The translations under genes were made by a program, and so were the position numbers. This document shows positions 25,732-33,786 of a stretch of DNA of 64,000 bases, one piece after another. A model generated the notes under the pieces. It did no database searches. It saw nothing but the letters and a program-made list of their open reading frames with translations, and had not been told where the DNA came from. Positions within the stretch are counted from its first letter, which is position 1, and every line of letters starts with the position of its first letter. This stretch comes from Gemmatimonadota bacterium (GTDB lineage Bacteria; ARS69): positions 62,001-126,000 of the forward strand of contig JASLLL010000004.1 in the NCBI GenBank assembly GCA_030747075.1, read 5' to 3'.

Positions 25732-28420
25732 GAATCGCCGACGGAGCGAACACCTCTGCCGCCAGCGACGATACCTGCTGGAATGTGACCGCGCGCAGAT
25801 TCTCCGGGGCGCGGGTGTAGGATTCGAAACCGCCGTTTCCCTCCGCAACCGCGAGCCGCCAGGCGAGCACCGCGTTGTCCTGTCGGGACAGAACATGGGA
25901 GTTGATCAGTCGCATGACGGCGTCTTCAAAGTTTTTCCGCGGCAGGCCTTCTTCGGAGTACCGCACGAGATCCTCCTCAAACATCGCGAGAATCTCGTCG
26001 AAGCGTTCGCGCTTCACATCATTCTCGATGATCCACATGCCCGGGCCACGGGCCTCCCAGAAGCGAATCCAGCTCCGGTACGAAACGCCTTCGCCATAGA
26101 CATACTTGTAGAAGTGATCGTTCCCCGCCATCCGGCTCAGCACGCGGGACGGAATCTGATCCGCATCGGTCCACAGTGCGCCCGGGCGGCCCCAGTTCAC
26201 GGTCCAGTAGTCCTTGCCGAGCGGAATCACCTTCGTCTCCGGCGAAGGTGCCCAGTCCACGGTCTCAGCGGGAGGGAGCGGACCGGCGCGCCGATTCGGA
26301 ACATCCGCCCAGTGCGAGGCCAGCCACTCGGCGGCGTGGTGCGGATCGACATCGCCCACGAGGGTGACCACGACCCGATCCGCGGTCCAGTGGGCCTTGT
26401 GGAACGCCGCGAGATCATCGGAAGAAATGGCGGAGATGGACTCCTCCGTCCCGACCGTAGGCCGACCGTAGGGGTGGCCTTCGAAAGCACTCACATAGAA
26501 CTGCTGCTTGATGTACTCGAGGTTGTTCTCCGGAAGGGTGCGGATTTCGGTGAGGAGGTCTTCCCGAACCTTGGACATCTCCTTCGGGTCGAACTGAGGG
26601 AAGAAGGTCGTCTCCTTGAGGATGGTGAGAGCTTCGCGCCAGGTGTCCGCCGTTCCCCGGAGGTGGCGCCCCGCGGAGTCGCGGTAGTCCACATTCCGCG
26701 ATGTGTTGGCCCGGCTTCCGATGGATGCGTGCGCCGTCGCCGTCATGGCGAGTGAGCCGAGGAGTTGACCAAGTTCGCTCTGATCAAAGGAGCGTGTTGC
26801 GCGGAGGCCGAGTTCGGAGACGAACCGGTTGATGCCGGCCTGCGAAGCGGGTTCCACCCACTGCCCGCCGAGGATGCGTGCGCTAGCTGCGAGAACACGC
26901 GACGCGTCGGACGGACTCACCAGAAGGCGAAGACCGTTGGAGAATCGAAACCGCACGATCCCGTCTTCGCGACCGGTCTCCTCGAAGGCGAGCGGATCGA
27001 CGGGTGGCGGCTTCAGCAACCCGGGTCGCTGGAGGGAAGGCTGCGGTGTGTCCTCGGCACCGGCGGTGGCAATCGGGCCGGGGAGGGCGGTCGACGGGTC
27101 GAAGCCTTCCGGGTAGACCGTGACCGTCACGAGCTTTCGGGGGCTGATGTGCCGGGCGGCGGCTTCCGCCACTTCATCGGGCGTGACCAGCGACAGCATC
27201 CGCACCCAGCGGTTCGCGCGTTTCGTGCCGAGGCGGCTGGCGAGAAAGCCGAGTCGCTCGGCACGGTCGGCATAGGTCGCTCGTTCCCGCGCTTCCTGCG
27301 CGAGGAGTCCGCGCCGCACATCTTCGAAAATGGTGGATGGAATGGCGCTCGGATTGAACCCGACCAGATAGTCCTGGAGGAAGGCACGCACGGCGGGCCC
27401 GCGCTCCGGGTCCAGGCGGGCCGTGATCTGGAAGGCACCGTAGTCGCGCATGAAGTAGTGACTGGCTTGCGCGGAGGTCACCCATTTCTCCTGATCGATG
27501 AGCGGTTGCTGGAGTCCCCACACCGGGTGGTTCATGAGTGCGGCCAGCATGGTGAGTGCTGCCGTGTCGTCGGGGCCTTCGCGCGTGACCACGCCCGTGA
27601 GGACAGTGGCCCGGGTGGCCTGCGGGACGAACTCCTCGCGGGAGCGCGGGCCGCGGATCTCCGGCTCCATGACCCCCAGCTCGAAGCTCGACGGACCGGG
27701 TTCCCGGCCACTCCATTCCTCCCGCACGAGTTCCACCATCCGGTCCGGGTCGAAGTCTCCGGCAATGGAGAGGATCATGTGGTTGGGCGTGAAGCGCTCG
27801 CGGTAGTAGGCCTCGGTTGCGTGCATCTCCAGTTCGCGGATGGCCTTCTCCGTTCCGATCACGGGCCGCCCGTAGGGGTGCGCCGTGAACGCCAGCTCGC
27901 TCCATGCGTGGTCCACCATCCGTTCGGGCTGTTCCTGTCCTCGGAACATCTCCTGCAGAACCACGCGCTTCTCGTCTTCGAACCACTCTTCTTCGAACTT
28001 GAGGTCCAGGAGTGCTTCCCGGTAGAGGGAGAGAGCCTCGGCGAAGTTCTCCTTCGGCGTTTCGAATCCGAAGTTGATCTCGTCGTCCCAGGTCCACCCT
28101 CCGGCCTCGCGACCGAGCAGGCTCATTTCTTTTCGATACATGGTCGGCGGGAGGTTGGGGGTTCCGCCCTTGAAGACGAGATGTTCGATGTAGTGCAGAG
28201 ATCCCTGATAGTACTCGTCTTCGGTGCGTCCCCCTGTGGTGACAAACCCCGAGAGGGCGATGACCGGATGCGCGTTCCCCGGAGAGAGAAGCAGCGTGAG
28301 ACCGTTGTCGAGGACGACTTCCCGGAAAGCCGGGGAAGGGTTCCCGGCGGCGGTCGGTGTTGCGAGACCAGCCGCGACGAGGAGTAGGGGAAGCGCGGCA
28401 CGGGCAATGTGAGCGAGCAT
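25712..28420 (-). CDS. Exported M16-family zinc metallopeptidase (two-domain)
   Basis: 902 residues with a signal peptide (MLAHIARAALPLLLVAAGLA). It contains two M16 repeats. The N-terminal one is catalytic: HYIEH at residues 76-80 is the inverted zinc motif HxxEH, with the downstream Glu in KRVVLQEMFRGQEQ. The second half (from about 490, VRFRFSNGLRLLVSP...) lacks HxxEH, as usual for the non-catalytic partner domain that closes the chamber. It likely degrades peptides in the periplasm. Start ATG 28420 is backed by CCGGAGAGATTGCC. It is divergent from ychF. Confidence 0.95.
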   Translation of the reverse strand: MLAHIARAALPLLLVAAGLATPTAAGNPSPAFREVVLDNGLTLLLSPGNAHPVIALSGFVTTGGRTEDEYYQGSLHYIEHLVFKGGTPNLPPTMYRKEMSLLGREAGGWTWDDEINFGFETPKENFAEALSLYREALLDLKFEEEWFEDEKRVVLQEMFRGQEQPERMVDHAWSELAFTAHPYGRPVIGTEKAIRELEMHATEAYYRERFTPNHMILSIAGDFDPDRMVELVREEWSGREPGPSSFELGVMEPEIRGPRSREEFVPQATRATVLTGVVTREGPDDTAALTMLAALMNHPVWGLQQPLIDQEKWVTSAQASHYFMRDYGAFQITARLDPERGPAVRAFLQDYLVGFNPSAIPSTIFEDVRRGLLAQEARERATYADRAERLGFLASRLGTKRANRWVRMLSLVTPDEVAEAAARHISPRKLVTVTVYPEGFDPSTALPGPIATAGAEDTPQPSLQRPGLLKPPPVDPLAFEETGREDGIVRFRFSNGLRLLVSPSDASRVLAASARILGGQWVEPASQAGINRFVSELGLRATRSFDQSELGQLLGSLAMTATAHASIGSRANTSRNVDYRDSAGRHLRGTADTWREALTILKETTFFPQFDPKEMSKVREDLLTEIRTLPENNLEYIKQQFYVSAFEGHPYGRPTVGTEESISAISSDDLAAFHKAHWTADRVVVTLVGDVDPHHAAEWLASHWADVPNRRAGPLPPAETVDWAPSPETKVIPLGKDYWTVNWGRPGALWTDADQIPSRVLSRMAGNDHFYKYVYGEGVSYRSWIRFWEARGPGMWIIENDVKRERFDEILAMFEEDLVRYSEEGLPRKNFEDAVMRLINSHVLSRQDNAVLAWRLAVAEGNGGFESYTRAPENLRAVTFQQVSSLAAEVFAPSAILRMVQQ

Positions 28421-28499
28421 GGCAATCTCTCCGGAAGTTCAGGGGACCGATGACGGCAGGCTAGCACGCGTGCGCGGGGTCGGCATACGGCGGGGACGC

Positions 28500-28528
28500 T
28501 TGCCGCTGTCGGTTTGACCCTCTATGAT
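28500..28528 (+). promoter_or_regulatory. Promoter of the ychF-phosphodiesterase pair
   Basis: TTGCCG (28500-28505), a 17-base spacer and TATGAT (28523-28528). The predicted leader is about 10-17 bases. Confidence 0.6.
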
Positions 28529-28545
28529 GCGCCGAATCAAGGGGG

Positions 28546-29637
28546 ATGGTGGTGAATATCGGGATAGTCGGGCTTCCTTCCTCAGGGAAGTCCACGCTCT
28601 TCAATGCGCTGACTCGCGGGGCGGCCGAGACGGGTCGATTCGGCTCGGGCCGGGCGGAGATCAATCAGGGGCGGGTGCTCGTTCCTGACGAGCGTCTCGG
28701 ATGGTTGGCAGGAGTGTACTCTCCAAAGAAGCGGACCCCCGCGTCGGTGGACTTTCTGGATGCACCGGGTGTGCGGCCCGGCGACTCCGCACGCGGTGCG
28801 GCGAGCCTGATCTCTGACCTCCGGACGGTGGAGGCGCTTCTTCAGGTCGTGCGCGTGTTTCCGGACGATTCGGTGCCGTCGCCATCCGGTTCCGTGGATG
28901 CGGTGCGGGATGCACAGGATCTGGACGCGGAGTTTCTGCTTGCCGATCTGGCGGTTGCGGAGAACCGGTTGAAGCGGCTGGAGTCGGATCGGAGCAAGGG
29001 CCTCTCGACGCCCGAACTGGCGGAGGAAGAAGCCGTACTCGGTCGAGTTCGTGACGGACTGGAAGAGGGCACCGCGATCCGATGCCTCGGGCTTGATCGT
29101 AGGGAGATGCTTCGGCTGAAGGGTTTCGCGTTTCTCTCCGCGAAGCCGCAGATTCTCGTCGGGAATGTGGGTGAGGAGGAACCGGGCGGAGGAAGTGCCG
29201 ACGCGGGTCTTCGGCAACTTGCGTCGGAAACGGGGAGGGAGTATCTGGCGGTATCCGCGCAGATCGAGTCGGAGATTGCACGGATGGATGAGGAAGAGGC
29301 GGGCGCGTTTCTGGAAGATCTGGGTATTGCGGAGGCCAGTCGGGGTCGTGTGATCCGTACATGCTTCGACCTTCTCTCACTCATCTCGTTCTTCACATTC
29401 GGCGAGGACGAGTGCAAGGCATGGACGCTACCGAAAGGATCCAGCGCGGTGGAGGCGGCGGGGAAGATTCACTCGGACATTTCGCGGGGCTTCATCCGGG
29501 CGGAGATTGAGCCATTCGAGGAGTTCAAGGCTGCCGGAACATGGGCCGCCGCCAAGGATGCGGGGAAGTTTCGCCTGGAAGGCCGGGACTATGTCATGCG
29601 CGACGGGGACTGCGTCGTGTTCCGGTTCAACGTCTGA
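28546..29637 (+). CDS. ychF: YchF/OLA1-type P-loop NTPase
   Basis: 363 residues. Residues 5-20 hold the Walker A (GIVGLPSSGKSTLFNALT); VDFLDAPGVRPG is the G3 region; VGNVGEEE stands where the family has NVDE/NVAD, consistent with relaxed G4 and ATP use. The C-terminal TGS/YchF domain is intact (LISFFTFGEDECKAWTLPKGSSAVEAAGKIHSDISRGFIRAEI, YVMRDGDCVVFRFNV). The protein associates with ribosomes and stress responses. ATG 28546 or GTG 28552 are both possible; the latter has AAGGGGG at better spacing. The stop overlaps the next start by one base (TGATG). Confidence 0.94.
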   Translation: MVVNIGIVGLPSSGKSTLFNALTRGAAETGRFGSGRAEINQGRVLVPDERLGWLAGVYSPKKRTPASVDFLDAPGVRPGDSARGAASLISDLRTVEALLQVVRVFPDDSVPSPSGSVDAVRDAQDLDAEFLLADLAVAENRLKRLESDRSKGLSTPELAEEEAVLGRVRDGLEEGTAIRCLGLDRREMLRLKGFAFLSAKPQILVGNVGEEEPGGGSADAGLRQLASETGREYLAVSAQIESEIARMDEEEAGAFLEDLGIAEASRGRVIRTCFDLLSLISFFTFGEDECKAWTLPKGSSAVEAAGKIHSDISRGFIRAEIEPFEEFKAAGTWAAAKDAGKFRLEGRDYVMRDGDCVVFRFNV

Positions 29638-31472
29638 TGGGCGGCTTCCTGCGAGCGTTTCGAGCCGGACTGATTGCCGCCATCACCGGGGCGGCGGGCT
29701 ACGCGCTTCTGGAACTGGCCTTCTTCGCGCGACGAAACCACCTGCTTCCCTGGGATCCCGGACATGGAGTGCTGGGGATTGTGTTCTTCGCCATGCACCT
29801 GGGCGTGGCGGTCGCGGCTTGCGCGCTGGGGGCGGCCCTTGGAGCGCGCATTTCCAGAGATGGCGCAGGCGTGCTCTCGTCGGCACTTCCGGTCGCGGCA
29901 CTTCTGGCCGTCCACTGGCTCACCTGGTATCGCGAGCGAATGAACGCGCTGCCGAGAGACTTCGCCGGAACGGCCGTGTCGCTGGGGATCGTGTTGCTGC
30001 TGCTGGTCGCAGCGGTCGCCGTGGCGCTTCTCTTCCGGAAGCGAGGATCGTCCGGGCGACGCATCGTGCGCGGAACGGCGGGCCTGATTGTTCTGGCGGG
30101 CGTGGTGCAGGTCGTGATGGCTCGCCCGGTGGCGGAAGCGGAGAGAAGCGTTCCGCGCCCGGAGACGGATCGCCTGAGAGCAGCGGACACCGGACAGCGC
30201 GTCGTCGTCTTTGGGTTCGACGGGGCGACATGGGCCGTGCTGGATCCGTTGATGGAGGCGGGGAAACTTCCGAATCTTGCGGCGCTTGTGTCGCGCGGAC
30301 GCACCTTTGACCTGCGGACGATTCGCCCGACCTTCTCGCCGGTGATCTGGACTTCGGTGGCCACGGGGAAGACGCGTTTCCATCACTCCATTCACGATGT
30401 CGTACAGACCCGGCTTCCCGGAGGCACCCGGTTGCCGAGGTCGCTTCGGCGCACCGCCTTCTTGACGAAGACGACGGGCGTCTTCTTCCGCGCGCTGAAT
30501 GGCCGCCGCCTGCTGAGGGTGGAGCCGTACCGGAGCGATCATCTCGATGCGACCTCCGTGTTTGAGGCGGCTTCCGAGGCGGGCGTTCGCACGAATCTCG
30601 TGGAGTGGTATGTCACCTGGCCCGCGAGACCGCTGGAGGGCGTGACGGTGTCGGACCGGTTTCACCTACCGGTGTATGGCGGAGTTCCGCTGACGGGCCT
30701 GGTACTGCCCGAGGCGTTGGAAGCGCCGCTGGCGAAGTTCCGCCTCACGCCGGACGAGGTGCCGGTGGAGACGGTTCGCCGATTCTACGACACCACCGGC
30801 CTCGACGAGGCGGGCATGAGCGCATGGGAAGAAGGACACCCGGAGTTCGTGACGGAACTCCGGCACAACATCGCGCGGGACTTGACCACGCGCGATGTGA
30901 CGGTGGACCTCCTGGCTCGAGATGCAAAATGGCGACTGTTCGGGACCTACTTCCGCGCGGTCGATCTGACTCACCATCTGACATGGGGACTCCGCACGAA
31001 GGAGGGGACCGTGGACGGGGATGCCGCGCTGCGCCTGCGCCCGGCCATCGATCGATACCATGAGTTCATGGACGAAGTGGTGGGTGATGTGCTGGCGGCC
31101 GTCCCCGAGGATGCGGTGGTTCTCATGCTCTCCGACCACGGGTATGAGTCGCGTTATGCGCACTCTCGCGCGCCGGACGGGTTCGCCATTCTGGCGGGGG
31201 GCGCGACGGAACCCTCTGCCGTGCGTGGCACGCTGGACATCTACGAGGTGGCCCCGACGGTGGCGGCGCTTGTGGGGCTTCCCGTTGCGGAGGATCTGGA
31301 AGCGCGGCCCCGGATGGATCTGCTGAGCCCGGACTTTGCCGCCGAGTATTCGGTGCGGAGCGTTTCGACCTGGGAGCGCGCGGGAGGGGCGGGCGGGGAA
31401 GTGTCGGCGGACACGCGCGGGGCCGCCGACGCGGAAGTGGAGCGCCTCCGCGCCCTCGGGTACATCCAGTAA
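29637..31472 (+). CDS. Membrane-anchored alkaline phosphatase/phosphodiesterase family protein
   Basis: 611 residues. Residues 1-170 contain about five hydrophobic segments. After a linker the type I phosphodiesterase/sulfatase-like fold begins: RVVVFGFDGATWAVLDPLM (metal-binding Asp), NLAALVSRGRTFDLRTIRPTFSPVIWTSVATGK (nucleophile Thr/Ser region), and VVLMLSDHGYESR (metal-binding Asp-His). Such enzymes hydrolyse phosphodiesters or transfer phospho-groups on the outer face of the inner membrane. The start overlaps the ychF stop, so they are coupled. Substrate unknown. Confidence 0.88.
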   Translation: MGGFLRAFRAGLIAAITGAAGYALLELAFFARRNHLLPWDPGHGVLGIVFFAMHLGVAVAACALGAALGARISRDGAGVLSSALPVAALLAVHWLTWYRERMNALPRDFAGTAVSLGIVLLLLVAAVAVALLFRKRGSSGRRIVRGTAGLIVLAGVVQVVMARPVAEAERSVPRPETDRLRAADTGQRVVVFGFDGATWAVLDPLMEAGKLPNLAALVSRGRTFDLRTIRPTFSPVIWTSVATGKTRFHHSIHDVVQTRLPGGTRLPRSLRRTAFLTKTTGVFFRALNGRRLLRVEPYRSDHLDATSVFEAASEAGVRTNLVEWYVTWPARPLEGVTVSDRFHLPVYGGVPLTGLVLPEALEAPLAKFRLTPDEVPVETVRRFYDTTGLDEAGMSAWEEGHPEFVTELRHNIARDLTTRDVTVDLLARDAKWRLFGTYFRAVDLTHHLTWGLRTKEGTVDGDAALRLRPAIDRYHEFMDEVVGDVLAAVPEDAVVLMLSDHGYESRYAHSRAPDGFAILAGGATEPSAVRGTLDIYEVAPTVAALVGLPVAEDLEARPRMDLLSPDFAAEYSVRSVSTWERAGGAGGEVSADTRGAADAEVERLRALGYIQ

Positions 31473-31514
31473 GTTGTGGAGAGGCTGGCCTCTGCGACCG
31501 GCTCTCTCCACAAC
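31473..31514. terminator. Bidirectional hairpin between convergent genes
   Basis: GTTGTGGAGAG (31473-31483) pairs perfectly with CTCTCCACAAC (31504-31514), starting directly after the phosphodiesterase stop and ending just before the stop of the convergent PD40 gene. There is no T-run on either side. Confidence 0.5.
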
Positions 31515-31523
31515 GCGACCGGG

Positions 31524-32645
31524 TCAGTCGGCCCAGTTCGCCACGAAGACATTCGTCTCTCCCATCACGCTGCCGTTGCGATTCGACGCGAACGCCAGTC
31601 GTTTCCCGTCCGGGCTGAACATCGGGAACGCATCGAAGGAAGGGCAGAATGTGACCCGTTCCAGGCCGGATCCGTCCAGATTGACGAGATAGAGATCGAA
31701 GTTTCGCCCCTGCGGATCTCCCAGATTGGAGGAGAAGATGATGCGTTCTCCATCCGGCGTGAAGAAGGGGCAGAAGTTCGCGGCTCCGCTGTCGGTGACC
31801 CGCGTCTTGTCGGTTCCATCCGCATTCATCCAGTAGATGTCCAACTGGCCCGGGCGAATGAGTCCTTCGCGGAGGAGGCGCTGGTAGTCTTCGAGTGCTT
31901 CCCCTGTCGGACGGCTTGCGCGGTAGCAGATCTTCGATCCGTCGGGTGAGAAGAAGGGGCCGCCGTCGTAGCCGGGATCGTCGGTGAGTCTGAGGACCTC
32001 GGACCCGTCAGGGCGCATCCGGTAGATGTCGAGGTCGCCGTCGCGCGTGGAAGTGAAGAGTACCCACTCACCGTCCGGAGAGAGCGTGGCTTCCGCGTCG
32101 TAGACTCCCGAATCAGTGATGCGGACGAGATCCGACCCGTCGTCCCTGGCCGTGTAGATGTCGTACCCGGAGTAAATGGGCCAGACATAGCCGCGAGAGA
32201 AGTCCGGTGGAGGCGGGCACTCCTTCGAAGCCGCGTGCGTGGATGAGAAGATGATGCGATCCGTTCCCGGGATGAAATAGGAGCAGGTCGTCCGCCCGAG
32301 ACCGGTGGAGACGAGCGCGTTCCCTGAACCGTCCGCGTTCATGACGAAGATCTGGTCGCAGCCCTCGTCCTGCGGCGTGGCCTGATAGATGAGGCGCTTG
32401 CTGTCCGGAGCCCAGTAGGCCTCGGCGTTTTGACCTCCGAAGGTCAACTGAACGACACCCGTCAGGTGATCCTCCCCGTCGAAATGGAGACCTTGTGGTT
32501 CCCCCGCAGCCTCGGCGTGATGGGCGTGTGCGTGGGGGTGTTCCGATCCCTCCCCCTCCCCGGCCGCGGCGGCGCCGGGCATGATAAGCAGACAGAGCAG
32601 CGCGAAGAATGCCGGGGTGGCCCGGCCGAAGGTCTTGCAGGACAT
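31524..32645 (-). CDS. Exported PD40/TolB-like beta-propeller protein
   Basis: 373 residues: signal peptide (MSCKTFGRATPAFFALLCLLIMP), a His-rich stretch (EHPHAHAHHAEAAGE) that could bind metal, then WD40-like PD40 repeats (AYWAPDSKRLIYQA, ATLSPDGEWVLFTSTRDGDLDIYRMRPDGS, PFFTPDGERIIFSSN, PMFSPDGKRLAFASNRNG). This resembles the TolB propeller, but the TolB N-terminal domain is absent. ATG 32645 has AGGAG 7 nt upstream; the frame continues further upstream without support. Periplasmic binding or scaffold role is inferred. Confidence 0.9.
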   Translation of the reverse strand: MSCKTFGRATPAFFALLCLLIMPGAAAAGEGEGSEHPHAHAHHAEAAGEPQGLHFDGEDHLTGVVQLTFGGQNAEAYWAPDSKRLIYQATPQDEGCDQIFVMNADGSGNALVSTGLGRTTCSYFIPGTDRIIFSSTHAASKECPPPPDFSRGYVWPIYSGYDIYTARDDGSDLVRITDSGVYDAEATLSPDGEWVLFTSTRDGDLDIYRMRPDGSEVLRLTDDPGYDGGPFFSPDGSKICYRASRPTGEALEDYQRLLREGLIRPGQLDIYWMNADGTDKTRVTDSGAANFCPFFTPDGERIIFSSNLGDPQGRNFDLYLVNLDGSGLERVTFCPSFDAFPMFSPDGKRLAFASNRNGSVMGETNVFVANWAD

Positions 32646-32787
32646 TTTGAACTCCTGGAAAGTCGGCCGGGGGCCGGGGGCCGGGGACGGTTGCCTGACG
32701 GACCCGGAAAGGTACACAATCCCCGAAGTTCCGAGTAGCACGGAGCGATTCCCCGTACGACTTCCACCCCGAACGACTGGAGAGGTG

Positions 32788-33147
32788 ATGATCGACCCGG
32801 TTCTTCTCACGACAGTGGCTGAGATTGACTCCCTCCTTGCGGAATCCCGCGACAGGATCGCCCTTCTCTTCAAACACAGCGTGACCTGTCCCGTCTCGGA
32901 CGCCGCCTTCGCGGAGTTTCATGCATTCCTGGAGAGCATCGACTCCGAGGGAGAAACGATGCTGTTCGCCGCAGTGATCGAGATCCAGAACGCGCGCCCT
33001 GTCTCCGCGGCCGTGGCGGAGCGAACCGGTGTTCGCCATGAGTCGCCCCAGGCGATCGTGTTCCAGGACGAGGAGGCCATCTGGCACGCCAGCCACCAGG
33101 CGATCACCGCGGCATCGTTGCGGGACACGGTCGAGTCGGTGTGGTGA
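32788..33147 (+). CDS. Monothiol bacilliredoxin YtxJ-like protein
   Basis: 119 residues with a thioredoxin fold. The signature FKHSVTCPVSDAAFAEF matches the YtxJ/BrxC family, whose single Cys in a CPxS motif reduces bacillithiol-mixed disulfides. The later ERTGVRHESPQAIVFQDEEAIWHASH block, with the cis-Pro, also fits. ATG 32788 follows GAGAGG. Its stop overlaps the start of the molybdenum-cofactor transferase gene (GTGA). YtxJ homologues occur outside Firmicutes; whether this organism makes bacillithiol cannot be judged here. Confidence 0.9.
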   Translation: MIDPVLLTTVAEIDSLLAESRDRIALLFKHSVTCPVSDAAFAEFHAFLESIDSEGETMLFAAVIEIQNARPVSAAVAERTGVRHESPQAIVFQDEEAIWHASHQAITAASLRDTVESVW

Positions 33148-33770
33148 CGCCGCCCCCCGTGGCTCTGGTGCTGGCGGGGGGGGCGTCGCGGCGACTGGGC
33201 AGGCCGAAGGCGCTTCTGGAGTTTGGCGATCGGTCAGCGATGAGGCTCGTGCTCGACTCGTTGGAGGCGGCCGGCGTGCGGTCGGGGGCGGTGGTCACGG
33301 GAAGTGACGCGGATGCCACCCTGGCCGTCGATCCCGCGCCCTTCGCCTTTGTCCGCAACCCGAACCCGGCGGCGGGTCGCATGGGGAGCATCCTCGCCGG
33401 GATGGCCCTGGCACCGCCCGCCGCGGATGTGGTTCTCTGGCCGGTGGATCGTCCGCTGGCCTCTACCAACACGCTGGCCGCGCTTCTCGTCGCGCGCCCC
33501 CTGCCGGATGCGGAGGGGCACGCCGCCACACCCTGGGTGGTCATCCCGCGAGCCGACGGCGGCTGTGGACACCCCGTGATCCTGGGGGCTGCCTTCTGCG
33601 CGACCCTCCACGCTCAGCCGCCGGACGCCAGCCTGCGAACCGCGATGGCGGCGCCCGGAGTCCTTCGGGTGGAAGTGCCGGTAGCTGACCCCGGCATCCA
33701 CCACAACCTCGACACGGACGACGCCTACACGCGCGCCCTCGCTTGGTGGGAAGCACGCACCACTCCCTGA
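33144..33770 (+). CDS. MocA-like molybdenum cofactor nucleotidyltransferase
   Basis: 208 residues of the MobA/MocA NTP-transferase family. The nucleotide-binding start VALVLAGGASRRLGRPKALLEFGD and the metal-site region DVVLWPVDRPLAS are clear, with GGCGHPVILGA further on. MocA adds CMP to molybdopterin for xanthine-dehydrogenase-type enzymes, which are present in this window (45976-49576 and 63172 onward). MobA activity is the alternative, but the separate MobB-MobA fusion at 37013 argues for MocA here. GTG 33144 overlaps the ytxJ stop; GTG 33141 is an equally possible start. Confidence 0.82.
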   Translation: MTPPPVALVLAGGASRRLGRPKALLEFGDRSAMRLVLDSLEAAGVRSGAVVTGSDADATLAVDPAPFAFVRNPNPAAGRMGSILAGMALAPPAADVVLWPVDRPLASTNTLAALLVARPLPDAEGHAATPWVVIPRADGGCGHPVILGAAFCATLHAQPPDASLRTAMAAPGVLRVEVPVADPGIHHNLDTDDAYTRALAWWEARTTP

Positions 33771-33786
33771 TCCGGAGGCGCCTCGG

